Of a stretch of 64,000 nt of DNA, positions 1 to 10,000 are shown one piece after another. The notes beneath the pieces are model-generated. The model saw only the letters and a program-made list of their open reading frames with translations, did not search any database and was not told the origin of the DNA. Position 1 is the stretch's first letter; each line of letters begins with the position of its first letter. This stretch comes from an uncultured Clostridia bacterium (GTDB lineage: Bacteria > Bacillota > Clostridia > Oscillospirales > Acutalibacteraceae). The DNA lies in the NCBI GenBank assembly GCA_947627725.1, contig CANQXE010000003.1, positions 89,000 to 152,999 of the forward strand, given 5' to 3'. The position numbers and the translations under genes were made by a program.

Positions 1-3000
1 GACATGCCAAAGTGATGTGCCGGTGGGAAGAACTGTACAGCTCAGCTTAAATGTATCGCCGACCGCGCCTGTTATATTGGAATGTGAAAGCTCAAGACCT
101 GTAACGGGATAGAAAGCAAACGATACCCAAACCGAGTCTGTAAATACGTTGCCGTAATGGTCTGTTACAGTACATGTAATTCTGCCGTAGCAGGAGGCGT
201 TGATTGTCGGCGAGCATTTACCGTCGTCAGTTACTGAAATGTCAGTAGTTGATGACTCCCATTTAACCGATTCATAAGAGCCGTTATTGGGATAAAGCCT
301 TACGTTTAGATTGAGCTCGGCGTTCCTGTAGCTTAAGCCTTCTGAAAGCAGACTCAAATCATACTGATAAAATTCCTTAGTCTGCTCACCGTCAAGATAA
401 AGCTCAACCTTTTGCAGATAATTATATTTCTGTAAATTCTTATACGCGTTTTCAAGCTCGGCAGTCATTGCGTCAACCTCAGCCTGAGAATATCCGCCCT
501 GTTCGACCATAGCCTTTGCCTTTTCCATAGCGTCGGTATATACACTCCAGCTGTCAGGATAATAATTTACAGGATTGAGAGAAAGGTCGGTGTACTGCGA
601 AATAAGAAGCTCAAGGGAGGAATAGTTTGTAACAACATTTACGGCACACTGCGCAACAAAGCCTCCGTCGTAAGTTGTGCAGTAAATCGTACAGTCACCG
701 CCCGCAACAAAGGTAACCACGCCGCTTTGGTCAACAGTTGCAATGCTTTCATCACTTGATGACCAGTAAACGTCCTTACAGTTCGCGTCACCTATGCCGA
801 GTGTTCCTTTTGGTGAAACTGTTGCGGTAAGCGTTTGCGTTTCTCCGATTTTACCGCCGACAATTCTGTCTGTATCAAGTGTAACGCCAGTAACCGCCGT
901 TCTTGCGAAGGTCAGGAAAACGCTGTCGCTTGTTTCGTTACCCATATAGTCTGTTACCGTACAGGTGATTATTGCGGAGCAGGGGTCATTTGAGGCGGGT
1001 GTACATTTTCCGTTTTTATCAACGGTTATATTGCTGTTTGAGGAGGTCCACTTAATATCACTGTACATAGCGGTGGACGGTAATACCTCGTATTCAAAAT
1101 CATAGCTGTATTTTGTGTAACTTGTTGTTGAGCCGACATTAACGGTGATATGGTCGCTGTCAAGCTTACTCTTGTTTGAGCCCAGTATATTAACTCCGGT
1201 AATATTTATAAATCCGCCGACCTTGTAGAAAGCGAACAGAAGCTCGTTTGCATAAGTGTCACACGTGCTCTGTGACGCCATCGGCTCGTCATAGAGAACA
1301 TAATATGCCAAATCAAGCCTTTTCATATATTCATTATAAAGAGACCTGTTTTCGTCAGTTCTTTTTACAATTGTTCTGTCGCAGAGATTAACAATATTCT
1401 TAAGTCTTTCCTTGTCTGGATAAACAGTTACCTCGCAGGAGTCAACAATACCTCCGTCAGATGATACACAGTAAAGTGTTGCTGTACCTACGTCAACAGC
1501 GGTCAGTGTTGCGTCGCGGTTGTCATTTCTTTTTGTTTCAACCGTGAATACGCTTTCATCGCTTGAATACCAGTTGCATTTGTAGCAGGCGTATGCCGTA
1601 GATGTCCAGCTGCCGTCAAAGCTGATGGTATGTGTGGCATCAGCCGTTTTTCCGTTTGTAATTTCAATTGAGTTTTGGTCAATCGTATTTGTAACAGCAT
1701 AGTTTCTTGTAACACATACGGTAATAGTGTTTGATCTTACTCTGCCGTCCTCGGATACCGCGTAAATGTTAAACGTATCAGCAACCTCGTGACCGGCGCT
1801 TTGCCTTACGGTTGCTGTATGGGTATCGTCGGAAACGGAGCTGTTATAATATTCGTTATCAACAACCCACTTTAAAGTCTGGTTTGACGCGTTTGATGGA
1901 TAAACAGACGCGGAAATGACAGCGCCGTTATTAAAATATGCCTCCGCAACACCCTTGTGGATTGTTACGTACGTATATTTTTGTCCGTTAATATCAACGG
2001 GAACCACTCTGTTAAGGTCGCCGTTTGAGGTGCCGTCAACGGCAGAAATGCTTATTTCATTAATCGGAATACCGTTTGAAACGGTAAATGTATCCGTAAA
2101 TGAGGAAATTTCATAAAAGTTATTGTCTGTAAGATAATAACCGGTAGTCGCCTTAACGGCAATAGTACATTTTCCACCGTCGGTCGCAATATAATGTCCC
2201 TTGGAATCAATTGTTCCTATTCCGTCTGTAGCGGGATTTTCACTGTCCGCCCAGATGTAAGTAGGATTACCCTCCTCGTCTGTACCGTTCTGAATACCCC
2301 AGCTTATATACAGGTTGTCCGATTGTGCGACACGCTTTGGAAATACAGAGTAGGTATAATCGGTTTCCTCATTCATTTCAAGGTATTCCTTACCTGCTAT
2401 TTCTACATCAGACAGATATTTTCCTGTTTTTCCCGTTACTGTTATGGAGTAGGATTTTTGAACATTATTTGCGGCTGATGTCGCATAAATTGTGCATTTC
2501 TGGCTTGAAAGCGCGCCGAGAGATCCGCCTGCGTCTCTGCCTGTTATTACACCTGTTTTAGGGTCAACGCTTGCGATTGACGGATCTGATGATGACCAGG
2601 TTATATCTGTTGTGTTACCTGCTGTCGGCTGAATATTTGTTACAGAAAGCTGTATTTGCGAGCCTTCTTTTACTGTATTTGCGCCTTCGATATCAAAATC
2701 TGTAAGCGGTTGAGCTTCAACGACATTAAAAGTGATGGAATCGTTATAAGCAAACTGAAGAACAAGATTCGCAATTATTTCAATGGCTGTTGCCGTAAGC
2801 TGCACGGGGTCTGCCGCATCACCCGCAATGTCCTTTATCGCGAAGCAGACATCAAGAATGCCTGCAAGGACAGTTCTATTGATGTCAAGTCCTATGTAGT
2901 CGATAAGTATTCCGGCGATTTTATCAGTATCAAGCGTACCTGTATTGTCAAGAGCATATATATAATTGACAAGCTTTAATATACCCTCAATAATTTGTTC

Positions 3001-3933
3001 TGTATCCGGGGAAACGAGGATTGTAACCGTACCTGTATTTTTAAAGGTAACAAGACCGCTGTCGTTTACAGTGGCAACAACCTTGCCCTTGTCAAAAATT
3101 GATGAGCTTTTGACAGAGTAAACAACACCGTAATGAAGTCTCAGCGGAGTTGTTATTGCATAAAGCTGTGCTGTTGAACCTACAGCAACTGTGGTGTTAA
3201 TCTGTGATTTGTTTGTAATATGAGTACCGTTGGGTAGGAAATTAGCGTACCATTCCTCATTCTTTGTAACACAGATTTGAACATAGTCATCGTCAAGAAG
3301 CGTACCATCAGCGGAATAAAGCTGAACGTGAATATTTGAATTTATGTTGTCAAGATAGTGCCGGAGAGAGTCAACAAGCTCACCCTTGTACGATTCAATC
3401 CACTTGTCAAGCAGAGATTCCGACCCGAAAAGTCCCTCAACGACTTGAATGATTGCGTCCGTATCCATTGAGTCAAGGTCAATATATTCGTTAAACAGTG
3501 CTTTTTCAATAACAGAAGCAATTATACTGCCCACAAGCGGAATGGTTTTAACTTCGTTATCAATCCAGGACTGAACAACAGCTCCTTTTGATGAGTCAAA
3601 TGCCTTAACAACGCCCTCCTGAGTAACATCAACAAGAGTGGGTGTTTCGCTGTACCACTTTATATATCCGTTATCAGGCATTTCCGTATCAATGAGCTTA
3701 TATGTTAAATTCAGCTCCTGTCCCTCAGTCATATATTCAATATATGTACTTTCACCGTCCTCCTGATAAGACGGAACAATAGTGTCATTGTCCTTGTAGA
3801 AAAGCTCAATATCATAGTAGCCCTCAACACCGTTTGCACCAAAGGCAGTTGCCGCGGGCACTAATCCTGTAAATGCAATCAGTATTGCGAGAAAGATACT
3901 GACAGCCTTCTTTTTAGCAGTTGTCCTTACCAT
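1..3933 (-). CDS. Large secreted Ig-like (Big_2) repeat protein, 3' end outside the window
   Basis: The reading frame is open from the left edge to an ATG at 3933, preceded by AAAGGGG, so 1311 codons of the N-terminal part are visible and the C-terminus is missing. The first ~31 residues (VRTTAKKK, then a hydrophobic stretch ending VPAATAFGA) look like a signal peptide. After a long helical region the protein carries several bacterial Ig-like Big_2-type repeats, recognisable by motifs such as WSSSDPSIASVD, WSSSDESIATVD and WTSSNSNITVD, and at least one FIVAR-like helical segment (YPDSWSVYTDAMEKAKAM). This is the make-up of a Clostridia surface adhesin or carbohydrate-binding scaffold. No catalytic domain is visible in this part. 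The anchor, and any enzyme domain, would lie beyond the window. Confident as a surface protein; ligand unknown. Confidence 0.85.
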   Translation of the reverse strand, partial: MVRTTAKKKAVSIFLAILIAFTGLVPAATAFGANGVEGYYDIELFYKDNDTIVPSYQEDGESTYIEYMTEGQELNLTYKLIDTEMPDNGYIKWYSETPTLVDVTQEGVVKAFDSSKGAVVQSWIDNEVKTIPLVGSIIASVIEKALFNEYIDLDSMDTDAIIQVVEGLFGSESLLDKWIESYKGELVDSLRHYLDNINSNIHVQLYSADGTLLDDDYVQICVTKNEEWYANFLPNGTHITNKSQINTTVAVGSTAQLYAITTPLRLHYGVVYSVKSSSIFDKGKVVATVNDSGLVTFKNTGTVTILVSPDTEQIIEGILKLVNYIYALDNTGTLDTDKIAGILIDYIGLDINRTVLAGILDVCFAIKDIAGDAADPVQLTATAIEIIANLVLQFAYNDSITFNVVEAQPLTDFDIEGANTVKEGSQIQLSVTNIQPTAGNTTDITWSSSDPSIASVDPKTGVITGRDAGGSLGALSSQKCTIYATSAANNVQKSYSITVTGKTGKYLSDVEIAGKEYLEMNEETDYTYSVFPKRVAQSDNLYISWGIQNGTDEEGNPTYIWADSENPATDGIGTIDSKGHYIATDGGKCTIAVKATTGYYLTDNNFYEISSFTDTFTVSNGIPINEISISAVDGTSNGDLNRVVPVDINGQKYTYVTIHKGVAEAYFNNGAVISASVYPSNASNQTLKWVVDNEYYNSSVSDDTHTATVRQSAGHEVADTFNIYAVSEDGRVRSNTITVCVTRNYAVTNTIDQNSIEITNGKTADATHTISFDGSWTSTAYACYKCNWYSSDESVFTVETKRNDNRDATLTAVDVGTATLYCVSSDGGIVDSCEVTVYPDKERLKNIVNLCDRTIVKRTDENRSLYNEYMKRLDLAYYVLYDEPMASQSTCDTYANELLFAFYKVGGFINITGVNILGSNKSKLDSDHITVNVGSTTSYTKYSYDFEYEVLPSTAMYSDIKWTSSNSNITVDKNGKCTPASNDPCSAIITCTVTDYMGNETSDSVFLTFARTAVTGVTLDTDRIVGGKIGETQTLTATVSPKGTLGIGDANCKDVYWSSSDESIATVDQSGVVTFVAGGDCTIYCTTYDGGFVAQCAVNVVTNYSSLELLISQYTDLSLNPVNYYPDSWSVYTDAMEKAKAMVEQGGYSQAEVDAMTAELENAYKNLQKYNYLQKVELYLDGEQTKEFYQYDLSLLSEGLSYRNAELNLNVRLYPNNGSYESVKWESSTTDISVTDDGKCSPTINASCYGRITCTVTDHYGNVFTDSVWVSFAFYPVTGLELSHSNITGAVGDTFKLSCTVLPTGTSLWHV

Positions 3934-4002
3934 TTTTTATTCCCCTTTATCCAAAAATATTTTAAATTATAATTCTTAATATAAATAACTATAGATACTT
4001 AG

Positions 4003-4031
4003 ATTATATAATTTTTATCAAATTATTTCAA
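4003..4031 (-). promoter_or_regulatory. Promoter of the Ig-like surface protein
   Basis: On the minus strand TTGAAA (4031-4026) is separated by 17 bp from a perfect TATAAT (4008-4003), which suits a sigma-A promoter. The start codon lies at 3933, giving a leader of about 60 nt. Prediction from sequence only. Confidence 0.6.
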
Positions 4032-4142
4032 TAAGTTCGGATTTGTGACATTCTACAAATTTTATTGACAATATTTGTTTAATTTCACTAATTATTCTTA
4101 TTTTTTCAGCAAAAATACATCTAACCGCTTAACCGTCGGCAA

Positions 4143-4182
4143 AAGTAAAAGCTGTATTGAGAAATCTCTCAATACAGCTTTT
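4143..4182 (-). terminator. Rho-independent terminator after the csoR-like gene
   Basis: A 16-bp perfect stem (4147-4162 pairing with 4167-4182) closes a 4-nt loop and contains GCTGTATTGAGA/TCTCAATACAGC. On the minus strand it follows the stop of the gene at 4185 and is followed by a T-rich run. The remaining intergenic sequence up to 3934 is AT-rich, with no other feature except the promoter at 4003-4031. Confidence 0.8.
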
Positions 4183-4184
4183 TG

Positions 4185-4478
4185 CTATTTCATAAATTTA
4201 TCTATTGCATTGTTAAGCTCGTTAAGCATTTCCTCATCGCCGTCCTCAAGCGCGTGAACAATGCAGTGTTCAAGGTGGTCCTTAAGTATCAGCTTACCTG
4301 TGTTGTTAATAGCGGATTTTACTGCCGCAAGCTGAATAAGCACCTGTGAGCAGTCCTCGCCGCTGTCGACCATTTGCCTTACCTTTTGCAGATGACCGAT
4401 AGCCCTTGCAAGCCTGTTTGATACTTCCTTTGTGTGTTTATGGTTATGGTTGTGATTATGTGCGGTTGTATTACTCAT
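4185..4478 (-). CDS. CsoR/RcnR/FrmR-family metal- or thiol-sensing repressor
   Basis: A 97-residue all-helical protein of the CsoR/RcnR (DUF156) family, whose members are small tetrameric repressors released from DNA by Cu(I), Ni/Co, formaldehyde or persulfide. The conserved ligand set is visible: Cys43, His68 and Cys72 (DHLEHC), corresponding to the Cys-His-Cys of copper-sensing CsoR. The N-terminus adds a His-rich tail (HNHNHNHKH, residues 7-15) that could bind metal. The gene overlaps the upstream O-acetylhomoserine sulfhydrylase by 4 bp (ATGA), so the two are translationally coupled. No copper ATPase or chaperone is adjacent, so a role as a sulfide/persulfide sensor (CstR-like) cannot be excluded, although His68 favours a metal sensor. 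Family certain; inducer unknown. Confidence 0.9.
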   Translation of the reverse strand: MSNTTAHNHNHNHKHTKEVSNRLARAIGHLQKVRQMVDSGEDCSQVLIQLAAVKSAINNTGKLILKDHLEHCIVHALEDGDEEMLNELNNAIDKFMK

Positions 4479-5743
4479 ATTTTATCAAGCGCCTGGCGGA
4501 TATCGTCAATGATATCGTCCGCGTCCTCAATTCCTACGCTTAGACGGACAAGGTCGGGGCTGACACCGCATTCCTCAAGCTGTTCGTCGGTGAGCTGGCG
4601 GTGGGTTGTTGATGCAGGATGCAGGCAGCAGGTGCGCGCGTCGGCTACGTGCGTCACAATTGCGGCAAGCTTTAAGGAATCCATAAACACTGTGGCTGCC
4701 TTTCTTCCTCCCTTAATGCCGAACGAAACAACACCGCACGTGCCGTTGGGCATATATTTCCGAGCAAGAGGATATTGCTCGTCGTCGGGAAGCATAGCGC
4801 ATTTTACCCATTTGATTTTGTCATTATTCTTCAGGTATTCCGCCACCTTTTTGGCGTTTTCGCAATGTCTTTCCATTCTGAGATGTAATGTTTCAAGACC
4901 GACATTGAGCAGAAAAGCATTTTGCGGAGCGGGAATGGAGCCTAAATCACGCATAAGCTGAACAGTTGCCTTTGTTATATATGCTCCTTTGCCGAAGGAC
5001 TCTGTATAGGTTATTCCGTGATAGCTTTCGTCGGGCGTTGTAAGACCGGGGAATTTATCATTCTGTGTCCAGTCAAAATTACCTGAGTCAACGATTGCTC
5101 CGCCGATTGTTGAAGCGTGTCCCTCCATATATTTTGTTGTTGAATGAGTTACTATATCACAGCCGAATTCAAACGGGCGGCAATTGATAGGAGTTGCAAA
5201 GGTGTTGTCGATAATAAGAGGTACACCGTTTGCGTGCGCGGCTTTCGCGAATTTTTCAATATCAAGAATATCAAGGCTCGGATTAGAAATCGTTTCGCCG
5301 AAAACAGCTTTTGTATTCGGTTTGAACGCAGCCATGATTTCTTCCTCGCTTGCCTGCGGACTTATAAAAGTAAAATCTATTCCAAGCTTACGCATAGTAA
5401 CATTAAAAAGATTGAATGTTCCTCCGTAAATTGCAGAGGAGGATACAATATGGTCGCCTGCCTGCGCAATATTAAATATCGCGTAAAAATTAGCAGCCTG
5501 ACCTGACGAAGTCAGCATACCTGCCACTCCGCCTTCAAGCATAGCGATTTTCTGCGCAGCATAATCGCAGGTGGGATTTTGCAGTCGGGAGTAAAAATAA
5601 CCTGATTTTTTAAGGTCAAATAAATCTCCCATTTCTTCGCTTGAATCATATTTGTATGTTGTACTCTGTACAATCGGAATTACTCTCGGTTCACCGTTTT
5701 TGGGCTTATAGCCGCCCTGTACGCAGATTGAATTAATTTTCAT
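4475..5743 (-). CDS. metY: O-acetylhomoserine sulfhydrylase (PLP-dependent)
   Basis: A 422-residue Cys/Met-metabolism PLP enzyme. It most resembles O-acetylhomoserine aminocarboxypropyltransferase, which makes homocysteine directly from O-acetylhomoserine and sulfide. Seen: the N-terminal substrate loop with STTYKYDSSEEM and YSRLQNPTCDY, the cofactor region SSGQAANFYAIF, and the Schiff-base lysine in THSTTKYMEGH. The length (about 420-430) suits MetY rather than the shorter MetB/MetC enzymes (about 380-400). ATG at 5743 follows AGGAGATATTACAT. The gene lies 17 bp after the phosphomutase-like gene and overlaps the CsoR-like repressor. This suggests one transcript for homoserine/methionine metabolism, possibly regulated by that repressor. 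A cystathionine gamma-synthase activity is less likely. Confidence 0.9.
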   Translation of the reverse strand: MKINSICVQGGYKPKNGEPRVIPIVQSTTYKYDSSEEMGDLFDLKKSGYFYSRLQNPTCDYAAQKIAMLEGGVAGMLTSSGQAANFYAIFNIAQAGDHIVSSSAIYGGTFNLFNVTMRKLGIDFTFISPQASEEEIMAAFKPNTKAVFGETISNPSLDILDIEKFAKAAHANGVPLIIDNTFATPINCRPFEFGCDIVTHSTTKYMEGHASTIGGAIVDSGNFDWTQNDKFPGLTTPDESYHGITYTESFGKGAYITKATVQLMRDLGSIPAPQNAFLLNVGLETLHLRMERHCENAKKVAEYLKNNDKIKWVKCAMLPDDEQYPLARKYMPNGTCGVVSFGIKGGRKAATVFMDSLKLAAIVTHVADARTCCLHPASTTHRQLTDEQLEECGVSPDLVRLSVGIEDADDIIDDIRQALDKI

Positions 5744-5760
5744 ATGTAATATCTCCTATA

Positions 5761-6969
5761 TCAGTCATCAAGAAAATGCTTCATTACACTCGGACCGTGT
5801 TCAATGAAATTTCCTGTTTGCTTTGCGGTTTCCTCGTTGATTGTGTCAACGCCTTTAGTTTCTTTATTTTTATGATAAATAAGATATGGAACAGGGTCGC
5901 TCGCGTGAGTTCTGGTTACAATAGGCGTCGGGTGGTCGGGAAGAATCATTATCTTGTAATCGTCAAATTTTTCAAGCCCTTTAAAAAGAATCGGCAAAAC
6001 CCTTTCGTCAATCAGTTCAATTGCCCTCACCTTGTTTTCAGGCTCGTTTCTGTGTCCGCATTCGTCGGGAGCCTCAAAGTGGATGTATACCAAATCATTT
6101 CTGTTAAGCAAGTCAACAGCCGCATTCGCTTTGCCTTCAAAGTTGGTGTCAATATAGCCTGTCGCGCCGTCAACATCGGCAACCTCCATTTTAGCGCAGC
6201 CGCCGATACCCTTGATAAGGTCAACAGCGGAAACAACAGCACCCTTTATTCCGTAAATCTCCTCAAACGGTGAAAGAGCGGGACGCCTGCCTTCACCCCA
6301 GAGCCAGATTGAATTTGCGGGTCTTTTTCCCGCTTTCTTTCTCTCAATATTAACAGGGTGTTCCTTGAGCAGGTCATACGATTTTTTCATAAGCTCAATA
6401 AGAGGCTTTGCGTTTTCGGCGTCAGAAAGATGCTCGGTAATGACCTTGCCTGTAATATCGTGCGGCGGGGTCATTTTTCCAAGCTCGGTTGTACCGTTAC
6501 GCCATATGAGACAGTGGCGGTAGGATACACCGGGATAAAACTTAAATTCATTTGTACCGAGCTTTTCATCAATATATTCAATCAGAATTTTAGCCTCTTG
6601 CGTGGAAATGTCGTCGGCACAGTAGTCCTCAATTGTTTTTTGCTCATACGGCAAATCATCTTCAGAAAGAGTAACGAGATTTGTTCTGAGTGAAACGTCC
6701 GTAGGCTTCATATCAATACCGATTGACGCAGCCTCAAGAGGACTTCTTCCCGTGTAATATTTCATGGGATCAAAGCCCATAACGCTCATATTGGCAACAT
6801 CGCTTCCCGGCTTTAGACCTTCGGCAACGGTTCTTATCAGTCCGACTTCCGCTTTTGACGCAAGCATATCCATATTAGGCTTTTTTGCACACATCATAGG
6901 AGTTTTTCCTCCAAGTGCAGGAACGGGATAGTCAGCCATACCGTCGTATAATACAATAATGTATTTCAA
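5761..6969 (-). CDS. AP-superfamily phosphomutase-like protein (ApgM type; 'proposed homoserine kinase' family)
   Basis: A 402-residue alkaline-phosphatase-superfamily enzyme close to archaeal-type cofactor-independent phosphoglycerate mutase. Seen: YIIVLYDGMADYP at the N-terminus, GSDVANMSVMGFDP around the phospho-acceptor region, and the C-terminal metal-site motifs LPDHPTP and HASDPVPY. A bacterial branch of this family has been proposed to act as homoserine kinase from gene clustering. The position immediately before an O-acetylhomoserine sulfhydrylase fits that proposal, but glycolytic mutase activity cannot be excluded. I place the start at TTG 6969: GGAGG lies 8 bp upstream and the conserved KYIIVLYDG follows at once. 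An ATG at 6984 is in frame but overlaps the ribosome binding site. Confidence 0.8.
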   Translation of the reverse strand: MKYIIVLYDGMADYPVPALGGKTPMMCAKKPNMDMLASKAEVGLIRTVAEGLKPGSDVANMSVMGFDPMKYYTGRSPLEAASIGIDMKPTDVSLRTNLVTLSEDDLPYEQKTIEDYCADDISTQEAKILIEYIDEKLGTNEFKFYPGVSYRHCLIWRNGTTELGKMTPPHDITGKVITEHLSDAENAKPLIELMKKSYDLLKEHPVNIERKKAGKRPANSIWLWGEGRRPALSPFEEIYGIKGAVVSAVDLIKGIGGCAKMEVADVDGATGYIDTNFEGKANAAVDLLNRNDLVYIHFEAPDECGHRNEPENKVRAIELIDERVLPILFKGLEKFDDYKIMILPDHPTPIVTRTHASDPVPYLIYHKNKETKGVDTINEETAKQTGNFIEHGPSVMKHFLDD

Positions 6970-6998
6970 AATATTTTCCTCCATGTTTGAATAAAGTT

Positions 6999-7030
6999 CC
7001 CCGGTGCGGCACAAGAGAATGTGCCGGGGA
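6999..7030 (-). terminator. GC-rich hairpin between purL and the phosphomutase gene
   Basis: CCCCGG...GCAC (6999-7012) can pair with GTGCCGGGG (7021-7029), with a 4-nt bulge. It lies in the 120-bp gap between two minus-strand genes and has only a weak T-run (CTTTATT) on that strand. It could be a weak terminator or a processing/stability hairpin. Confidence 0.4.
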
Positions 7031-7089
7031 GAATATGTAAAGTTCTCTCCGCAGAAATAATATAAATCCGCATCAGAGAGTATTAATTT

Positions 7090-10000
7090 TTATTTGAAGT
7101 AGTTGACGCCGCTTTCAAATATCTTCATATCCTTTTCAAACGGTACATTTGAATAAAGATTATTGCCCTTTCTCTCGCAATGTCCCATTTTGCCGAAAAC
7201 TCTGCCGTCAGGAGAGGTAATGCCCTCAACCGCGCATACGGAGCCGTTCGGATTAAACGGCATATTGCTGACAGGCTCGCCGTCGGGATTTACATACTGG
7301 GTAGCAATCTGACCGTTTTCAATCAGCTTTTTCATAACATCGTTATCCGCGACAAATCTTCCCTCGCCGTGGCTTATCGGTATTGCAAACATATCGCCGG
7401 CGTTCACACTTCCCAACCATGGTGACTTAACGCTTGACACTCTTGTGTAAGCCATTGATGAAATGTGTCTGCCGATTGTGTTAAATGTCAGCGTCGGGTC
7501 AGTTTCCTTAATCTCACGGATTTCACCGTATGGAACAAGACCGAGCTTGATGAGCGCCTGAAAACCGTTGCAGATACCGAGCATAAGACCGTCACGGCAG
7601 TTTAGGAGCTTTGTGACAGCCTCCTTAACACGCGGATTTCTGAAGGTCGTGGCAATAAATTTACCTGAACCCTCAGGCTCGTCACCGCCGCTGAATCCGC
7701 CCGGAATCATTATGATTTGCGAGGCTTCAATTTCCTTTACCATTTTATCTATCGTTTCATTGATAGCGGCAGATGAAAGGTTGTTTACAACGAGTACAGA
7801 GGGCTCGGCGCCTGCCTTTTCAAATGCTCTTGCCGTATCAATTTCGCAGTTTGTTCCCGGAAAAGCAGGGATGAATACCTTTGGTTTTGCAACCTTGTTT
7901 TTAGCAACAAAGATTGAACGCTCTTTATAAAGCGGTACGTCATAAGGCATATTTGCCTTTTTGCCCGAATCGGTAGCAAATACCTTTTCAAGCTTGCCTG
8001 TCCACGCGTCGATAAGCTCGTCAACCGTCTGAACAACACCGTCTATAATGAATATACCGTTGTCGTTTGTTGTACCGAGCGTTATGCCGTCAAATGACGC
8101 TTCCTCCGCGAGCTCAACAACAAATGACGCCTCTTTAGCGGCAAAAAGGGTTTCCTTGTCAAGATTCTGCGCAAATGTAAAGCCGAACTTATTTCCGAAT
8201 GCCATTTTACATACGCAGGCAGCGGCGCCGCCCTCCTTGACAACGGATGCGGAGAGTATTTTGCCGCTTCTTACACCCTTGTAAACCTTAATCATAAGCT
8301 CCATTGCTTTTTCAAAGTCGGGGAGACCTGTGCTTTCATCAACAGGAAGCGGAAGGAGCATAACCCTTGAGCCTGTCCTCTTAAACTGAGAAGACACTGT
8401 TTTTGATGCCTCGCTCATTCCGACAGCAAAGGAAACGAGAGTGGGAGGCACGTCAAGGTCGTTGAAAGAGCCGCTCATGGAATCCTTACCGCCGATTGAC
8501 GGGCATTTGTAGCCGAGCTGTGCCATAAGCGCGCCGAGAAGAGCGGCTGCCGGCTTTCCCCAGCGTGACGGAACATCATTAAGTCTTTCAAAATATTCCT
8601 GGAACGTAAGTCTTGCTTTTGACGGGTCACAGCCTACAACGGCAAGCTTTGCAAGTGATTCGGACACGGCAAAGGCAGCCGAATGGAAAGGAGACCAACG
8701 TGAGAGCTTAGGAATAAAGCCGTAAGCCATAACTGTTGCGGTGTCTGTTTCTCCCTCAAGGAGAGGGATTTTCGCAACCATTGCCTCTTCGGGCGTAAGC
8801 TGATATTTGCCGGCGTACGGCATAAGAACGGTAGCCGCGCCGATTGAGGAGTCGAAACGCTCTACAAGTCCTTTTTGAGAGCAGACCTCAAGACGTGAAA
8901 GGTTAGCCTTGAGCGCCTGCGCGTTGTCAAGCTTTGCAAGACATTCAGGAACCTGCTTTGTGTAATTTTCTTTATCATCAACGGCGGCAATCTCAACCTT
9001 TGCGTGCTGGGTAACGCCGTTGGTATTCAGGAAATCTCTGCTGAGGCTGACAATTTTATCGCCGCGCCAGGTCATTTCAAGCCTGTTTTCAGAGGTAACG
9101 GCGGCAACAGGGGTAGCCTCAAGATTTTCTTCGTTTGCGAGCCTGATAAACTTTTCAACATCGGTCTTATCAAGCACAACTGCCATTCTTTCCTGCGATT
9201 CGGAAATCGCAAGCTCCGTTCCGTCAAGACCGTCGTATTTTTTAGGTACCTTATCAAGGTCAATCTTAAGTCCGTCCGCAAGCTCTCCGATTGCAACAGA
9301 TACGCCGCCAGCGCCGAAATCGTTGCAGCGTTTAATCATTTTTGCAACCTCTGCTTTTCTGAACAGACGCTGAATTTTTCTCTCGGTAGGCGGATTACCT
9401 TTCTGTACCTCCGCTCCGCACGTTTCAATTGATGATGAATTGTGCGCTTTTGACGAGCCTGTTGCGCCGCCGCAGCCGTCACGTCCCGTTCTTCCACCGA
9501 GAAGAACAATAACGTCTCCCTCCTGCGGACATTTACGAATTACGTTATCCTTTGGTGACGCGCCGATTACCGCGCCGATTTCCATTCTCTTTGCAACGTA
9601 GCCCTCATCATACAGCTCTGTTACCTGACCTGTCGCTAATCCAATCTGATTGCCGTAGCTTGAGTAGCCGGCGGCAGCTCCTGTTGTAATTTTGCTTTGC
9701 GGCAGCTTTGCGTCGAGTGTATCCTCAAACGGAGTAGTAGGATCGCCTGCGCCTGTTACACGCATAGCCTGGTAAACATATGCTCTGCCCGACAGCGGGT
9801 CACGGATAGCGCCGCCCAAGCAGGTTGCGGCTCCGCCGAAGGGTTCAATTTCCGTCGGATGATTGTGTGTTTCATTTTTAAACTGAACAAGCCATTGCTC
9901 CTCCCTGCCGTCAATCATTACAGGCACCTGGATGGAGCAAGCGTTGATTTCATCACTTTCGTCAAGATTGTCCACATAGCCTCGTTTTTTTAGCACCTTT

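Noticed and set aside
9004..9432. Long open frames antisense to purL, ppdK, trpB and pyrG
   Set aside because: They are shadows of well-conserved genes and show no ribosome binding sites or family motifs.
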